NCBI GenBank assembly: GCA_032622095.1
Contig: CP136066.1
Location: 114,285,319 to 114,349,318 of the forward strand
Direction: 5' to 3'
Source of the DNA: Siphonodentalium dalli
Lineage: Eukaryota > Mollusca > Scaphopoda > Gadilida > Siphonodentaliidae
Length of the DNA stretch: 64,000 nucleotides
Below the pieces are notes generated by a model. That model made no database searches. It had not been told where the DNA came from and was given only the letters and a program-made list of their open reading frames with translations. A program made the translations under genes and the position numbers. Shown here piece by piece: positions 55,546-64,000 of this stretch (position 1 is the first letter of the stretch; every line of letters starts with the position of its first letter).

Positions 55546-58500
55546 GTGAGTCATAATTATAAACACTTCTCATTTCTGAAAATATCATATCATTATTTGA
55601 CAAAACAACCGATATAAAGTTATGATTTGAAACAACACCCGAGTTCATTCAGCACCGGAAACATAAATTTCCATGGCTCATAATCTGAACATCACCACAA
55701 ATAATAATAATAATGCAGACTAGTAGACATGTATACACTACTGGTCCCCAATACTATAAAATTACAAATACGCTGATTTGAGCCACGCATTCAGACGGTG
55801 TTCAATTTAATTCAATTCAATTTATTAGATACTCTCATCGTATAACAATACATATTGAGAAGAAATGTGTTAGTGCATGCAATTCACAATGATATGTATG
55901 AATATATGAATATATTGGGAATTAAACGGGTATTTGTGTATTCATAAGAAAGGTTGGCGTAATTTGGCAGCCATATGCATAGATTTCGCCAGGGGATGGT
56001 GTGTGTGTGGGGGGGGGGGGGCCTTTTTGATACATATTGATATCATAGCTTTTTCATGCTAGAGTTAAATAGTTCAGGAAGTTTTATTACGTTAGGTCGA
56101 CTGTAGTAGTACGGTTTGATATATTTAAATCTCAGATCTCGATCTTAACTGCGGGCAGATGAGAAGGTGTGGTATTCGTCCATACATAAGGTGCATTTCC
56201 TATCGGAATACGGGGTATTTATCCACGAACCAGTTTCCACTGGCAAATTGTGGTTTCTATAGTTCTGAATTTAAGGAGGGTCAATAAGGCGCTGTTGTCA
56301 TCTAAGGATATGGATATGTACTTCGGTCTACCAAAGTTCGGTTTTATACATCTATAAAACGCAAATTTGTTTGATGTATCCAAAGACGAATACCATTCGG
56401 TTATGTATGCGTCCATGAGTTTCTGTTTTACAGCACAAGAAAATATTTTTACACTACTCACTGATTGATTCTGCCATGTATAAGACATACCTAGATTATT
56501 TAGTTCCGTTCGTACAAATTTTAGCCATGGGATATTTTCCGATTCCTTCGCACTTGATTCTGTCATAATGGTGTAAAGGATATAGGAGAATCTGGTGCTT
56601 TCTATAGTTAATATCTTGCTACAGTATATTAGGAGTTTTGCCTTGATTTTTCGTCACGATTGGTAGGATTCCCAGCTCTCCGTATATAAATGTTTGAGAA
56701 GTCGACTTGTTCAAGTTAAGAATAAAACGTAGAAACCATGTTTCTATTTTTCTGAAACATTCAAGGTTTCAAACCCCCAGATCTCGGCGCCGTATATATG
56801 TAATGATGGGTACAATAGATAGATTTTTCATAAACTTCGAGTATAGATTCGACCGATGTCGAGATGTCGAGTACTATAAACCTCGATAATTTATAAATGG
56901 TGTTTATAAAGGCGACTATCGGTAGTTCTTGTAGATCATGTAATATTTATTTATTCTGTTATCTTCTTTTATGCTCATGCTCCATATATTTTTTTTTGAC
57001 ACAAAGAGCAATAAATAGAGGACATTTGTTGTTTTGAGTGGTTACCGAAAATTATGTCATGAGTGCATGAGCGAGACAAATGTTTATTTTCGCGAGCGAC
57101 TTCATGGACTTGCCGCGACCGAAAATAAGCATTCTTCTCATCCAGGATGACACAATTTTCGGCATCCACTCAAAAACGCTAGATATTATTTTTATTATAC
57201 GCGTTTCCAAAGAAATTTGCATTTACACGTACGACGATAAATGTTCTCACAATCGCCTTCAATCGATATATCAAAGCCGACAGTTACATGATTGATCGTT
57301 GCCTCTTCCCCGTCCGTAGAATTGGAGAAATATATAGCTTGCGTATTATTCCGTTTATTTTCCCCATAAATATGTCGAATTTCAACATAAATTATATTTT
57401 TATGATAACTATAAAGGTATTATATAACAGTAAAGGATAAATCTACTGATTCGCGACGATTTTGCAATATTTCGGTATAGCGCATATTGGTACACGCAAT
57501 TGAATCGTTCGGGCGCGAGAGCTGATGTGAAAGTAAAACTTTCTATATTCTGGGGGCTAACGAAATTTATTTAAAGATGCATTATCCAAATTAACGCTTC
57601 TAAATTACGATTTCTTAGGCTTCGGGGGTAAACACATTTGATTCGAGTCGAGGAACCCACCCATCAAAGCGCAGAGTGATCAGATATCGATTTGTGAAGT
57701 TTGTTATTTCTCGAGATGTGCAATTATTTGTGGCTCAGATAAACGTCGTCAAACGGGCGGTCTCGGACAAAATTGCGGATGAAGATGGATAACTCTAAAA
57801 TAAAGTGATAATAGGGCCATATTTAGTTTTGTGAAATTTGATACCATAGTTGACAGTGGTTAGCATTATTTTGTTGCAATTAATCGATTCTGATAACTAA
57901 AGCGTATTTTGAAGAAATGTTGTTGTTGTATCTGGATGATATGGGGACCGTCTGATCGGATTGAGTACATTTAACTACCATTTATCGATAAATCAGCGTT
58001 GAACTTATAAAGAACATCTATCCGCAAATCACCAGACCAAGCAAATAGATTATATTGATATCGCTTTCAAAAGAGGGAACATTCAGGTCCTCCGTTCCAC
58101 TTCATATATAAAGCGATGAACCACCTACTGGTATATACGTCAATTCAAGCAGATCATGTACCCGCTCACTTCATGAAGCGATGAACCACCTACTGGTATA
58201 TACGTCAATTCAAGCAGATCATGTACACGCTCATGATCACTGCATGAAGCGATGAACCACCTACGTCAATTTAAGCAGATCATCTACACGCTCACTTCAC
58301 GAAGCGATGAACCACCTATACTGGTATATACGTCAATTCAAGCCGATCATGTACACGCTCACTTCATGAAGCGATGAACCACCTACTGCTATATACGTCA
58401 ATTCAAGCAGATCATGTACACGCTCACTTCATGCGTGTTGTTATTGGGAGACTATGTTGGAATTTGAACAATATGTTACTTTCAGTCGTTTTGGAAGTTT

Positions 58501-61258
58501 TGAAAAATTGTTCGTGTTATTAATGTTCTATTAAACTTAGGGATTCACACACTTTGTTAAATTACTCTGCCGGTCAAAATCCTATGACCCCTAATCGAAC
58601 TTCCAGACACTCTTATATCACAACTAACGACATGTGCATTAATTATGGTCTATACACTGTTCCAAAGACGATATAACTATTCTCCTTTGCAGTCACATTC
58701 AAGAACATCTAAAAGAGGAATTTGGGTCTGATGCAGATGTTAGTAAAATGACACCAGAACAACTGGAATTTCACTATTTCAGGTAAAGTATATATTAGAG
58801 ATCTAGATTTTCTATTTACCTGCATCATGTCTATATTCAGAATGCACACGACCGTGTGCACATAACTTGTTTTTCTTGGCCATTCTACACCAAGAGACTG
58901 AAAGTGAGTGACTCACAACGACACTGGACAAAAGCTTCAACATTCTGGAAAATTATACACGAAACAATAGCTGCATGTAGATCTAAACAGACATGGTTCA
59001 TTCGAGCTTCCAAATTTTGTCTACGTAATGGAAGGAGGTATAAGCTAGGGTGACAAATAGACGAACTATTGATATACTTTCAATTTTCCACCTGTTTTCC
59101 ATTTCTCGCACAGAAGTGAAACAAATGTTTTTTATTTATACCATATCGAGAATAGACTAACACGGAACGCTCTTTTCTGTTCCATGCCGTGCAAATGGCA
59201 GTTTTTGTTTAGGACCCAAACATCGTGAGCAAAGTTGTATATTTATACGCCCGTTTTGAACAAAACCGAACGTATTATGTTATTGGTTCGTATACGTCCA
59301 TCCACCGAGCCGTCTGTCTGTTCGCTTTTTTTCGTTTCCAGATGATAACTTTAGTAAATCTAAACTGAATGGAATGAAATTTGGTATGTGAGTTTACTAG
59401 CACAAAATACATGTCAATTTCGAATTCTGCCGGGTTCCGTCCGCCATTCAATTTCCCTTGGAATTTGTTGGAATGTGTTTTAAATTTTTTTTTTCGGATG
59501 GTAAATTTAGTAAGTCTGAACTGAATGGAATTAAAATTAGTATGTGAGTTTACTAGCCCGAAATACAGATCAAGTTTGAATTTGGGTCCCGCCCGCCAAT
59601 TTTTACCCTAGTTATGGTCGTTGTCGACTAAACATTTGCCGATTATTTTGGTTTCTGGGTGAGTTTTAATTATCTGATTGTTTTTAAATTTGGTATATGG
59701 ATTACTCAACAAAATATAGGTCAAAATACGGATTTGGGTTCCGTCCGCCTATTTTATCCAGTGTTGTGGTCCTTATTGTTGACTTATAATTTGACGATTA
59801 TTTTGGTTTTAGGATGGTAACTTTAGTTATAGTTATAGGAATATGTTTGTTTTCTAATTTGGCATATGGAATGTTATGACTCTTTGTTGAAATACCCACG
59901 GGCGTAATTTTTCACGCCCTAGAAATGCTCTTGTTTATGACTGCGATGCGTCTATCTGGGACATATAATGCTCGTAGAAAGGTAGTTCAAGTATTTATTG
60001 ATCTATTTCAATACCGGGGGAAATTCAAAAGTAATTATTATTACGTGTAATTTGGAGCGCAAATCGCCAAGTGGCTATAAGTCTAAAGTTGTAATATATT
60101 TTGCAGAATACATGACAGTAACGGGGACAACAAACTTGATGGTTTGGAGATCTTGAAAGCCCTGTATCACAATACACAAGAAGGCCACGCTGATACCTAC
60201 CTATCGGTGGGGACAGAGGGTAAATCAGCGGAAGAAATCGGCAAAATCAAAACCGAGAGGTTAGAGAAACTGACTGAATTTTATTCAAGTGAGTTATTCA
60301 AGTAACAACCGATATTAAGACTTATGTTGTACAGATGGACATAATGTTACTGGGTCGATTGAAAACACCCATGCCATGCCGTGATGCTGAAAATACGAAA
60401 CAAGAGCGATTCCAATCGATCCAACAACAGTGTAGTCAGTTTCATTGAGTAATAACTGGGTTTTTTTTTAAATATACTCATCATTTTCTAAGATGCACCA
60501 TCCAATTTGACTCCACAAATCTATCACTGACACGTTTATATATAAGAAAACAACTAGATCATATACATGGTCCCATAAAGTAGGTTTTGATGGTCAGTGT
60601 ATACGTGTGCGCGGTATATAGGCGTGATCATATTATGTATGCACGTTGCTGCTACCATTTTTTCTGTAGCGGAAAGTAATCAAGACATTTTGGTTATCGA
60701 GAAATAATTATAACCCAAAGGCCGAATGTGTGACAACCAATTGTTTTATAGTATTTCGTGGATTAGCAGATTATTATTAAATTATAATTTCTTATATTTC
60801 CAGAAACAATTGACCAGATGCTAGCGGAGGATGATTCTGATCAAGACGGATACCTAACCTACCACGAATATGGTTCTTCGAGGAAAAGGAACCAGGCTAG
60901 ATTGGCCGAAGTTATGAAAAATATTAACCCAGAACAGCTTCAGCAGCTGCAGCAAACTATGTCGCAGATGAATCAAATGTCACCTGATCAGATGCAGCAG
61001 ATGGCACAGCAAGCTCAACAGCTGAAGGACATGAAACCTGACCAAATGCAGATGCTAAGAAAGCAGATGGAAGAGCTCCGAAACATGACACCAGAACAGG
61101 TGAATCAAATGACGTCTCAGCTCGCCCAACAACACAAACTCACACCGCAACAAGTGGACCAGATGAAGCAGCAATATGCATCTCTACAGAAACTAGATCC
61201 CCAACAATTTCAGGATCAAGTCGGTCAGCTTCAAAAACAGCTGGGACAGTTTAGTTGA
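55394..61258 (+). CDS. MCFD2-like: Secreted EF-hand protein, MCFD2-like, with Q/M-rich 18-residue repeats, whole gene (292 aa)
   Basis: Exons 55394-55545, 58693-58782, 60107-60288 and 60804-61258 join with matching phases (2, 2, 1) into 879 nt. Residues 1-18 are a signal peptide (MMSLFGLFLLSTIYGCLG). Residues 52-81 (HIQEHLKEEF...LEFHYFR) match the segment before the first EF-hand in MCFD2. EF loop 1 is residues 84-95 (DSNGDNKLDGLE) and loop 2 is 152-163 (DSDQDGYLTYHE); both have the full set of calcium ligands. In vertebrates MCFD2 partners with the lectin LMAN1 as an ER-Golgi cargo receptor, so a calcium-dependent secretory-pathway role is inferred. Unlike MCFD2 (about 146 aa), the protein continues into six 18-residue repeats (182-292), each opening with a P-[DE/Q]-Q core. 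CGREF1-like proteins are an alternative family label. Confidence 0.85.
56030..56940 (-). pseudogene. LINE-type retrotransposon relic, C-terminal part of ORF2
   Basis: Minus-strand readings, with frameshifts, include IYGAEIW...KP near 56790, FIYGELGILPI near 56690, then WLKFVRTELNNLGMSYTWQN, KQKLMDAYITEWYSSLDTSN, FAFYRCIKPNFGRPKYI, and a zinc-knuckle-like RKCTLCMDEYH with KYIKPYYYSRPN near 56100. This is the usual region downstream of reverse transcriptase in a LINE class frequent in marine invertebrates. It lies antisense in intron 1 of the EF-hand gene. Confidence 0.65.
57045..57175. repeat. Palindromic repeat (GAGTGG ... CCACTC)
   Basis: Arms GAGTGGTTACCGAAAATTATG (57038 on) and complement GAGTGGATGCCGAAAATTGTG (to 57172), plus CATTTATTTTCG-type inner arms. 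A small foldback or MITE in intron 1 of the EF-hand gene. Confidence 0.55.
57575..57970. mobile_element. TTAA MITE, AGGTACTCAATCC family (diverged copy)
   Basis: 396 bp with TTAA at 57571-57574 and 57971-57974. Right end GATCGGATTGAGTACAT; left end diverged (AGATGCATTATCC). Shares CGAGTCGAGGAACC and GATGGATAACTCTAAAAT with the other copies. Confidence 0.75.
58107..58437. repeat. 65-bp tandem array upstream of EF-hand exon 2
   Basis: Five units with AAGCGATGAACCACCTACTG, TATACGTCAATTCAAGC and ATCATGTACACGCTC; GCGATG starts at 58113, 58178, 58249, 58304 and 58371. It ends about 255 bp before the exon 2 acceptor. Confidence 0.85.
58693..58782 (+). CDS. MCFD2-like: EF-hand gene exon 2
   Basis: A 90-bp exon between TCTCCTTTGCAG and GTAAAG. 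It encodes HIQEHLKEEFGSDADVSK then MTPEQLEFHYF, the helical region that precedes the first EF-hand in MCFD2-type proteins. Enters in phase 2 and leaves in phase 2. Confidence 0.88.
59237..59938. mobile_element. Insertion with four core repeats and GGGCGT hairpin end
   Basis: Interrupts the sequence shared with 52360-52930. It starts near ACGCCCGTTTTGAAC and ends with GGGCGTAATTTTTCACGCCC followed by TAG. Inside are four diverged units of about 150-180 bp (GATGGTAACTTTAGT, TTTGGTATGTGAGTTTACT, GGGTTCCGTCCGCC). Located in intron 2 of the EF-hand gene. Confidence 0.55.
60107..60288 (+). CDS. MCFD2-like: EF-hand gene exon 3 (first EF-hand)
   Basis: The acceptor ATATTTTGCAG opens the exon and the donor GTGAGT closes it in phase 1. 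It holds the calcium loop DSNGDNKLDGLE and a 45-residue linker (residues about 97-141) that seems longer than in vertebrate MCFD2. Confidence 0.88.
60804..61258 (+). CDS. MCFD2-like: EF-hand gene exon 4 (second EF-hand and repeat tail)
   Basis: The acceptor CTTATATTTCCAG opens the last exon; the stop TGA is at 61256-61258. EF loop 2 is DSDQDGYLTYHE. After a basic stretch (SSRKRNQARL) six repeats start at INPEQLQQL, MSPDQMQQM, MKPDQMQML, MTPEQVNQM, LTPQQVDQM and LDPQQFQDQ, each exactly 18 residues apart. The pattern predicts short helices or a coiled-coil-like rod. No AATAAA is close; one lies about 1 kb downstream at 62308. Confidence 0.9.
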
Positions 61259-61464
61259 TTGCAGCAATCATGACTACCAGAGGAAGACTCCCGAAATCCT
61301 AAACGTATAGTACATGAACATTTACAGACACGCAGTGTTTGGTTCCAGTGGGTCTATGTAAGACATATATGATTAGGCCTGCACACATATGCGAGTAAAC
61401 AACGGATCAAACGCACAACTTTGGACTTATTATGTGCAGTGTGGACCAATGGCTACACACCTTT

Positions 61465-61540
61465 ATTCCGAAGACCCAATTACTCGGAAGGTTCAATATT
61501 CCGAAGACCCGATACTACGAAGGTCCGATATTCCTTAGGC
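61465..61540. repeat. Minisatellite ATTCCGAAGACCC (reverse of CTTCGGAATA type)
   Basis: Four to five units in the 3' flank of the EF-hand gene (ATTCCGAAGACCCAATTACT, ACTACGAAGGTCCGATATTCC). Confidence 0.6.
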
Positions 61541-61732
61541 TAAAATATGTTTTGATGTAACGACGAATTTCACCGCGTGCAGACCTTTGATGGTCGTTTT
61601 ATATAGGGATCAGTCTACACTGAATGTGCATTGTCAGAAACACCGAAGCATGGACTGCATGTGTTATGGTTATGATATTTCACATCGTCCCGGTGGGCGT
61701 CGGACGAGTGCAAACTCCTGTATTGCATTCAT

Positions 61733-62190
61733 GTTAGTTGGTATGTTCAACTTATTTATTTTGTTCTGTGAAGCTCCAACAAACTGGGTCGATTCATGCC
61801 TGTGGTTTACTACTTATACGGAGATGTTGAGTTGTTAGATACAACATGTGTCTCTTTTCAAGATCATATGGCATGAGGTATTAAGTCACACACATGGGAT
61901 ACCAAAGTGGCATATAATCTTCGGTTCTCGAATTAAAACTGAAGAGTTCACGTTATGAAAAGTTAGTTGGTATGTTCAACTTATTTATTTTGTTCTGTGA
62001 AGCTCCAACAAACTGGGTCGATTCATGCCTGTGGTTTACTACTTATACGGAGATGTTGAGTTGTTAGATACAACATGTGTCTCTTTTCAAGATCATATGG
62101 CATGAGGTATTAAGTCACACACATGGGATACCAAAGTGGCATATAATCTTCGGTTCTCGAATTAAAACTGAAGAGTTCACGTTATGAAAA
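61733..62190. repeat. Near-perfect 228-230-bp tandem duplication
   Basis: Copies 61733-61960 and 61961-62190 both start GTTAGTTGGTATGTTCAAC and end with ACGTTATGAAAA; they differ by about two single-base indels. Lies 475 bp after the EF-hand stop codon. Confidence 0.9.
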
Positions 62191-62412
62191 GTAAACCACA
62201 TGCACTAAGTATTATATCTTATAACAGGTTCACGAAGTTACAGAATTCTTCATTTTAATGAGCACCACCACGAACAAAACAATCCGGTTCTAAATCGAAG
62301 GAAAACATAATAAATATTTGTTCAACTGATCGTCTTTCGGCACAACCTCAACCTATTTTCCAGTCATATATTTCAAATACCGACTAAATTTGCTTACATC
62401 GTTTTCACATAA

Positions 62413-62484
62413 TGGTAGAGTTTTTTAATTTAAATAATTAAATTGCGATGGTAGAGTTTTTTAATTAAAATAATTAAATTGCCA
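62413..62484. repeat. 36-bp tandem duplication
   Basis: GGTAGAGTTTTTTAATT...AATAATTAAATTGC occurs twice in a row. Confidence 0.75.
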
Positions 62485-62522
62485 TATACTCAAATCCATT
62501 GTCCGTCTTTAAAAGGAGATAA

Positions 62523-63031
62523 GGCAGTCGCAGAGGGTAAATGTGAAAAGATCATAAATTTAATAAAAGTCTGTGAAACAATTATAACCAACAAGTACAT
62601 GTAAAGCAGATGGGGTGTTCTTATTTCATTTTTAATAACTCTCCAACAACGAGATTTCGCATATAGACATCGTTATCTATATATAATCGTTCCTGTTACA
62701 AAGACATTACCGTTCAAAGTCCAATTAGTCCAATAAAATTCCGGACATGACGGTAAGACATTGGAAAAGGTCAAAGCAATGACCTCTATTCGGGAAAATG
62801 ACTTTAGACTAAAATATTTGAACTGGCTACGCGATTAGCGATATTATTTATAAATCACTGTAATATTTATGTGTGGTTTGAACACGTGAAATTTCGTTAT
62901 TGGAGAACTATCAATGATGAATATAAGAACAAAGTATCTCTATTTCTTCATGTGTTTTTCTTATAGTGGCGATGTTTTTACATACTTTTATATTTTTGGG
63001 CATTTGCCCACTGCTAGTACCTTGGGTCTCT
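62523..63031. mobile_element. TTAA MITE, AGGGACCCAAGG family
   Basis: 509 bp flanked by TTAA at 62519-62522 and 63032-63035. Right end complement AGAGACCCAAGGTACTAGCA, left end AAGGAGATAAGGCAGTCGCA. Arms of about 150 bp are inverted copies (TTCTTATTTCATTTTTAATA against ATTGATAGTTCTCCAA region). Relative of 14967-15175. Confidence 0.75.
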
Positions 63032-63039
63032 TTAATGAT

Positions 63040-63200
63040 AGGACCTTCATGGTATCAAACCGTCGGAGTACTCGGCCTTCGGAGTATCGGACCTTTGGAG
63101 TATTGGGTCATCGGAATATAGGACATTCGGCGCATTGAACCTTCGTAGTATTGGGCTTTCGTAATATAGTACCTTTGGAGTATTGGACCTTCGGAGTAAA
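63040..63200. repeat. Minisatellite GGACCTTCGGAGTATT
   Basis: Nine to ten imperfect 16-bp units (CCTTCGGAGTATCGGA, CCTTTGGAGTATTGG). Begins just after the TTAA of the preceding MITE. Confidence 0.8.
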
Positions 63201-63209
63201 GGGACAACA

Positions 63210-64000
63210 CCGGTCCGGCAATGCACAGGAGAATCATGAATATCAGTCAAACAAATTTCTTTGTCAACGGAATGTCCACAGGCCTATTGCTCTATGTTTT
63301 CTGAGATGATTGAAGAGGAACTCGTGGTGACGTTTACCACAAAATCTCCAGGCGTAACACGTTCGTAACTCTCCGTGTTATTACATTACTGTCGTAATGT
63401 GTTAGTAGCTGGCACCAAATATTTTTGGATTGCAGCACATGCAATGGCAGAAAAACAGATAGTATATACGATTATCACGAAAACAAGCTTGGTATATATA
63501 TAGCATCTTATGTCATTTGTCTCTCACCATCTTCGTGTACAAATTATTGCACATTTATAAATGAATACCTGTAATTTATTTTTTGTAATAAATTTTTATT
63601 TTACTTCTGTTCATGTTATTATGGTGGTTTGGGAAACGAAGAACGCGTCTCCTTTGGAACATAATGATGTTACATACAATGTGTATGTTGTATAACATTT
63701 CCCAAATGTTCTCTTGTTGAGGGTGCCATCATTCATCGTGAAGCAATCAAACGGTTTGCCAATTAGGCTATTGCATTCACGCAAGTTGTCTAAAATTGCA
63801 ATCGGGAACTTAAATTGCTACAGTAATTCCTGTATAATTTTGAGTAAATTAAATTGATTGCGAATTTGCGATACTTTCTCATTGCCTCCAGCATCTGCAA
63901 ACATTGATATATCATTCTTGCTTTGCAGTATCCATACCCTGAACTATTATAAGGAGGTTTAGATTAAAAGACTTCTAACTTCACTCGTCAGGCACAACAG
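63210..64000. other. No recognisable gene
   Basis: AT-rich sequence to the window end; no exon, RNA gene or clear repeat recognised. Confidence 0.35.

Noticed and set aside
57080-57295. Plus-strand 71-codon frame in EF-hand intron 1
   Set aside because: Overlaps a palindromic repeat and has no homology I recognise.

Overview
The window looks like AT-rich nuclear DNA of a metazoan, probably a lophotrochozoan and perhaps a mollusc. The support is spliced genes with GT-AG introns, a tRNA-derived SINE with an (AATC)n tail, very many short inverted-repeat transposons, and Helitron-like elements with tandem core repeats next to dinucleotide microsatellites. The species cannot be fixed from the sequence alone. 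There is no sign of bacterial or organellar gene organisation.

Two host genes can be modelled with confidence. (1) A minus-strand BTB/POZ C2H2 zinc-finger gene has coding exons at 26868-26740, 23494-22848, 22122-21954 and 16270-15716. All phases agree and give about 499 aa. A possible 33-bp cassette exon (16919-16887), which can also be read as an alternative first exon (16964-16887), lies between the third and last exons. Two more in-phase candidate exons (13425-13297 and 9792-9703) lie downstream and may be an alternative 3' end or a separate gene. (2) A plus-strand secreted EF-hand gene of the MCFD2 type has exons at 55394-55545, 58693-58782, 60107-60288 and 60804-61258 (292 aa). Its C-terminal tail is made of six 18-residue Gln/Met-rich repeats.

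Nearly everything else is mobile or repetitive DNA. 0-7 kb: a piggyBac-like MITE, a foldback DNA transposon (1556-4502) carrying two opposed copies of a decayed transposon-type protein, one of them split by a SINE, and a palindromic CCGCTAGCGG element. 7.8-14 kb: AAGATGGC satellite and Helitron-like elements, a 22-bp minisatellite, a Mutator-like element with a 9-bp target duplication, and several TTAA-flanked MITEs. 15.7-26.9 kb: the BTB-ZF gene, whose introns hold hAT-like and TTAA MITEs and an inverted partial copy of its own BTB exon; a 160-bp satellite array lies in the first coding intron. 27-35 kb: a pogo-like element, a large palindromic TTAA element with a nested MITE, a hAT element with a BED-finger relic, and a core-repeat array. 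36-42 kb: two unusual TIR elements built around short repeated motifs (GGGGCGAGCTGGCCC and CGTCATTACACTAACG). 48-51.7 kb: head-to-tail Helitron-like elements ending in hairpin plus CTAG, with a recent internal duplication. 55-61 kb: the EF-hand gene, with a LINE relic, a MITE and a 65-bp tandem array in intron 1. 61-64 kb: duplicated 3' flank, another TTAA MITE and a CTTCGGAGTA minisatellite.

The two genes show no functional link. One would act in the nucleus and the other in the secretory pathway.
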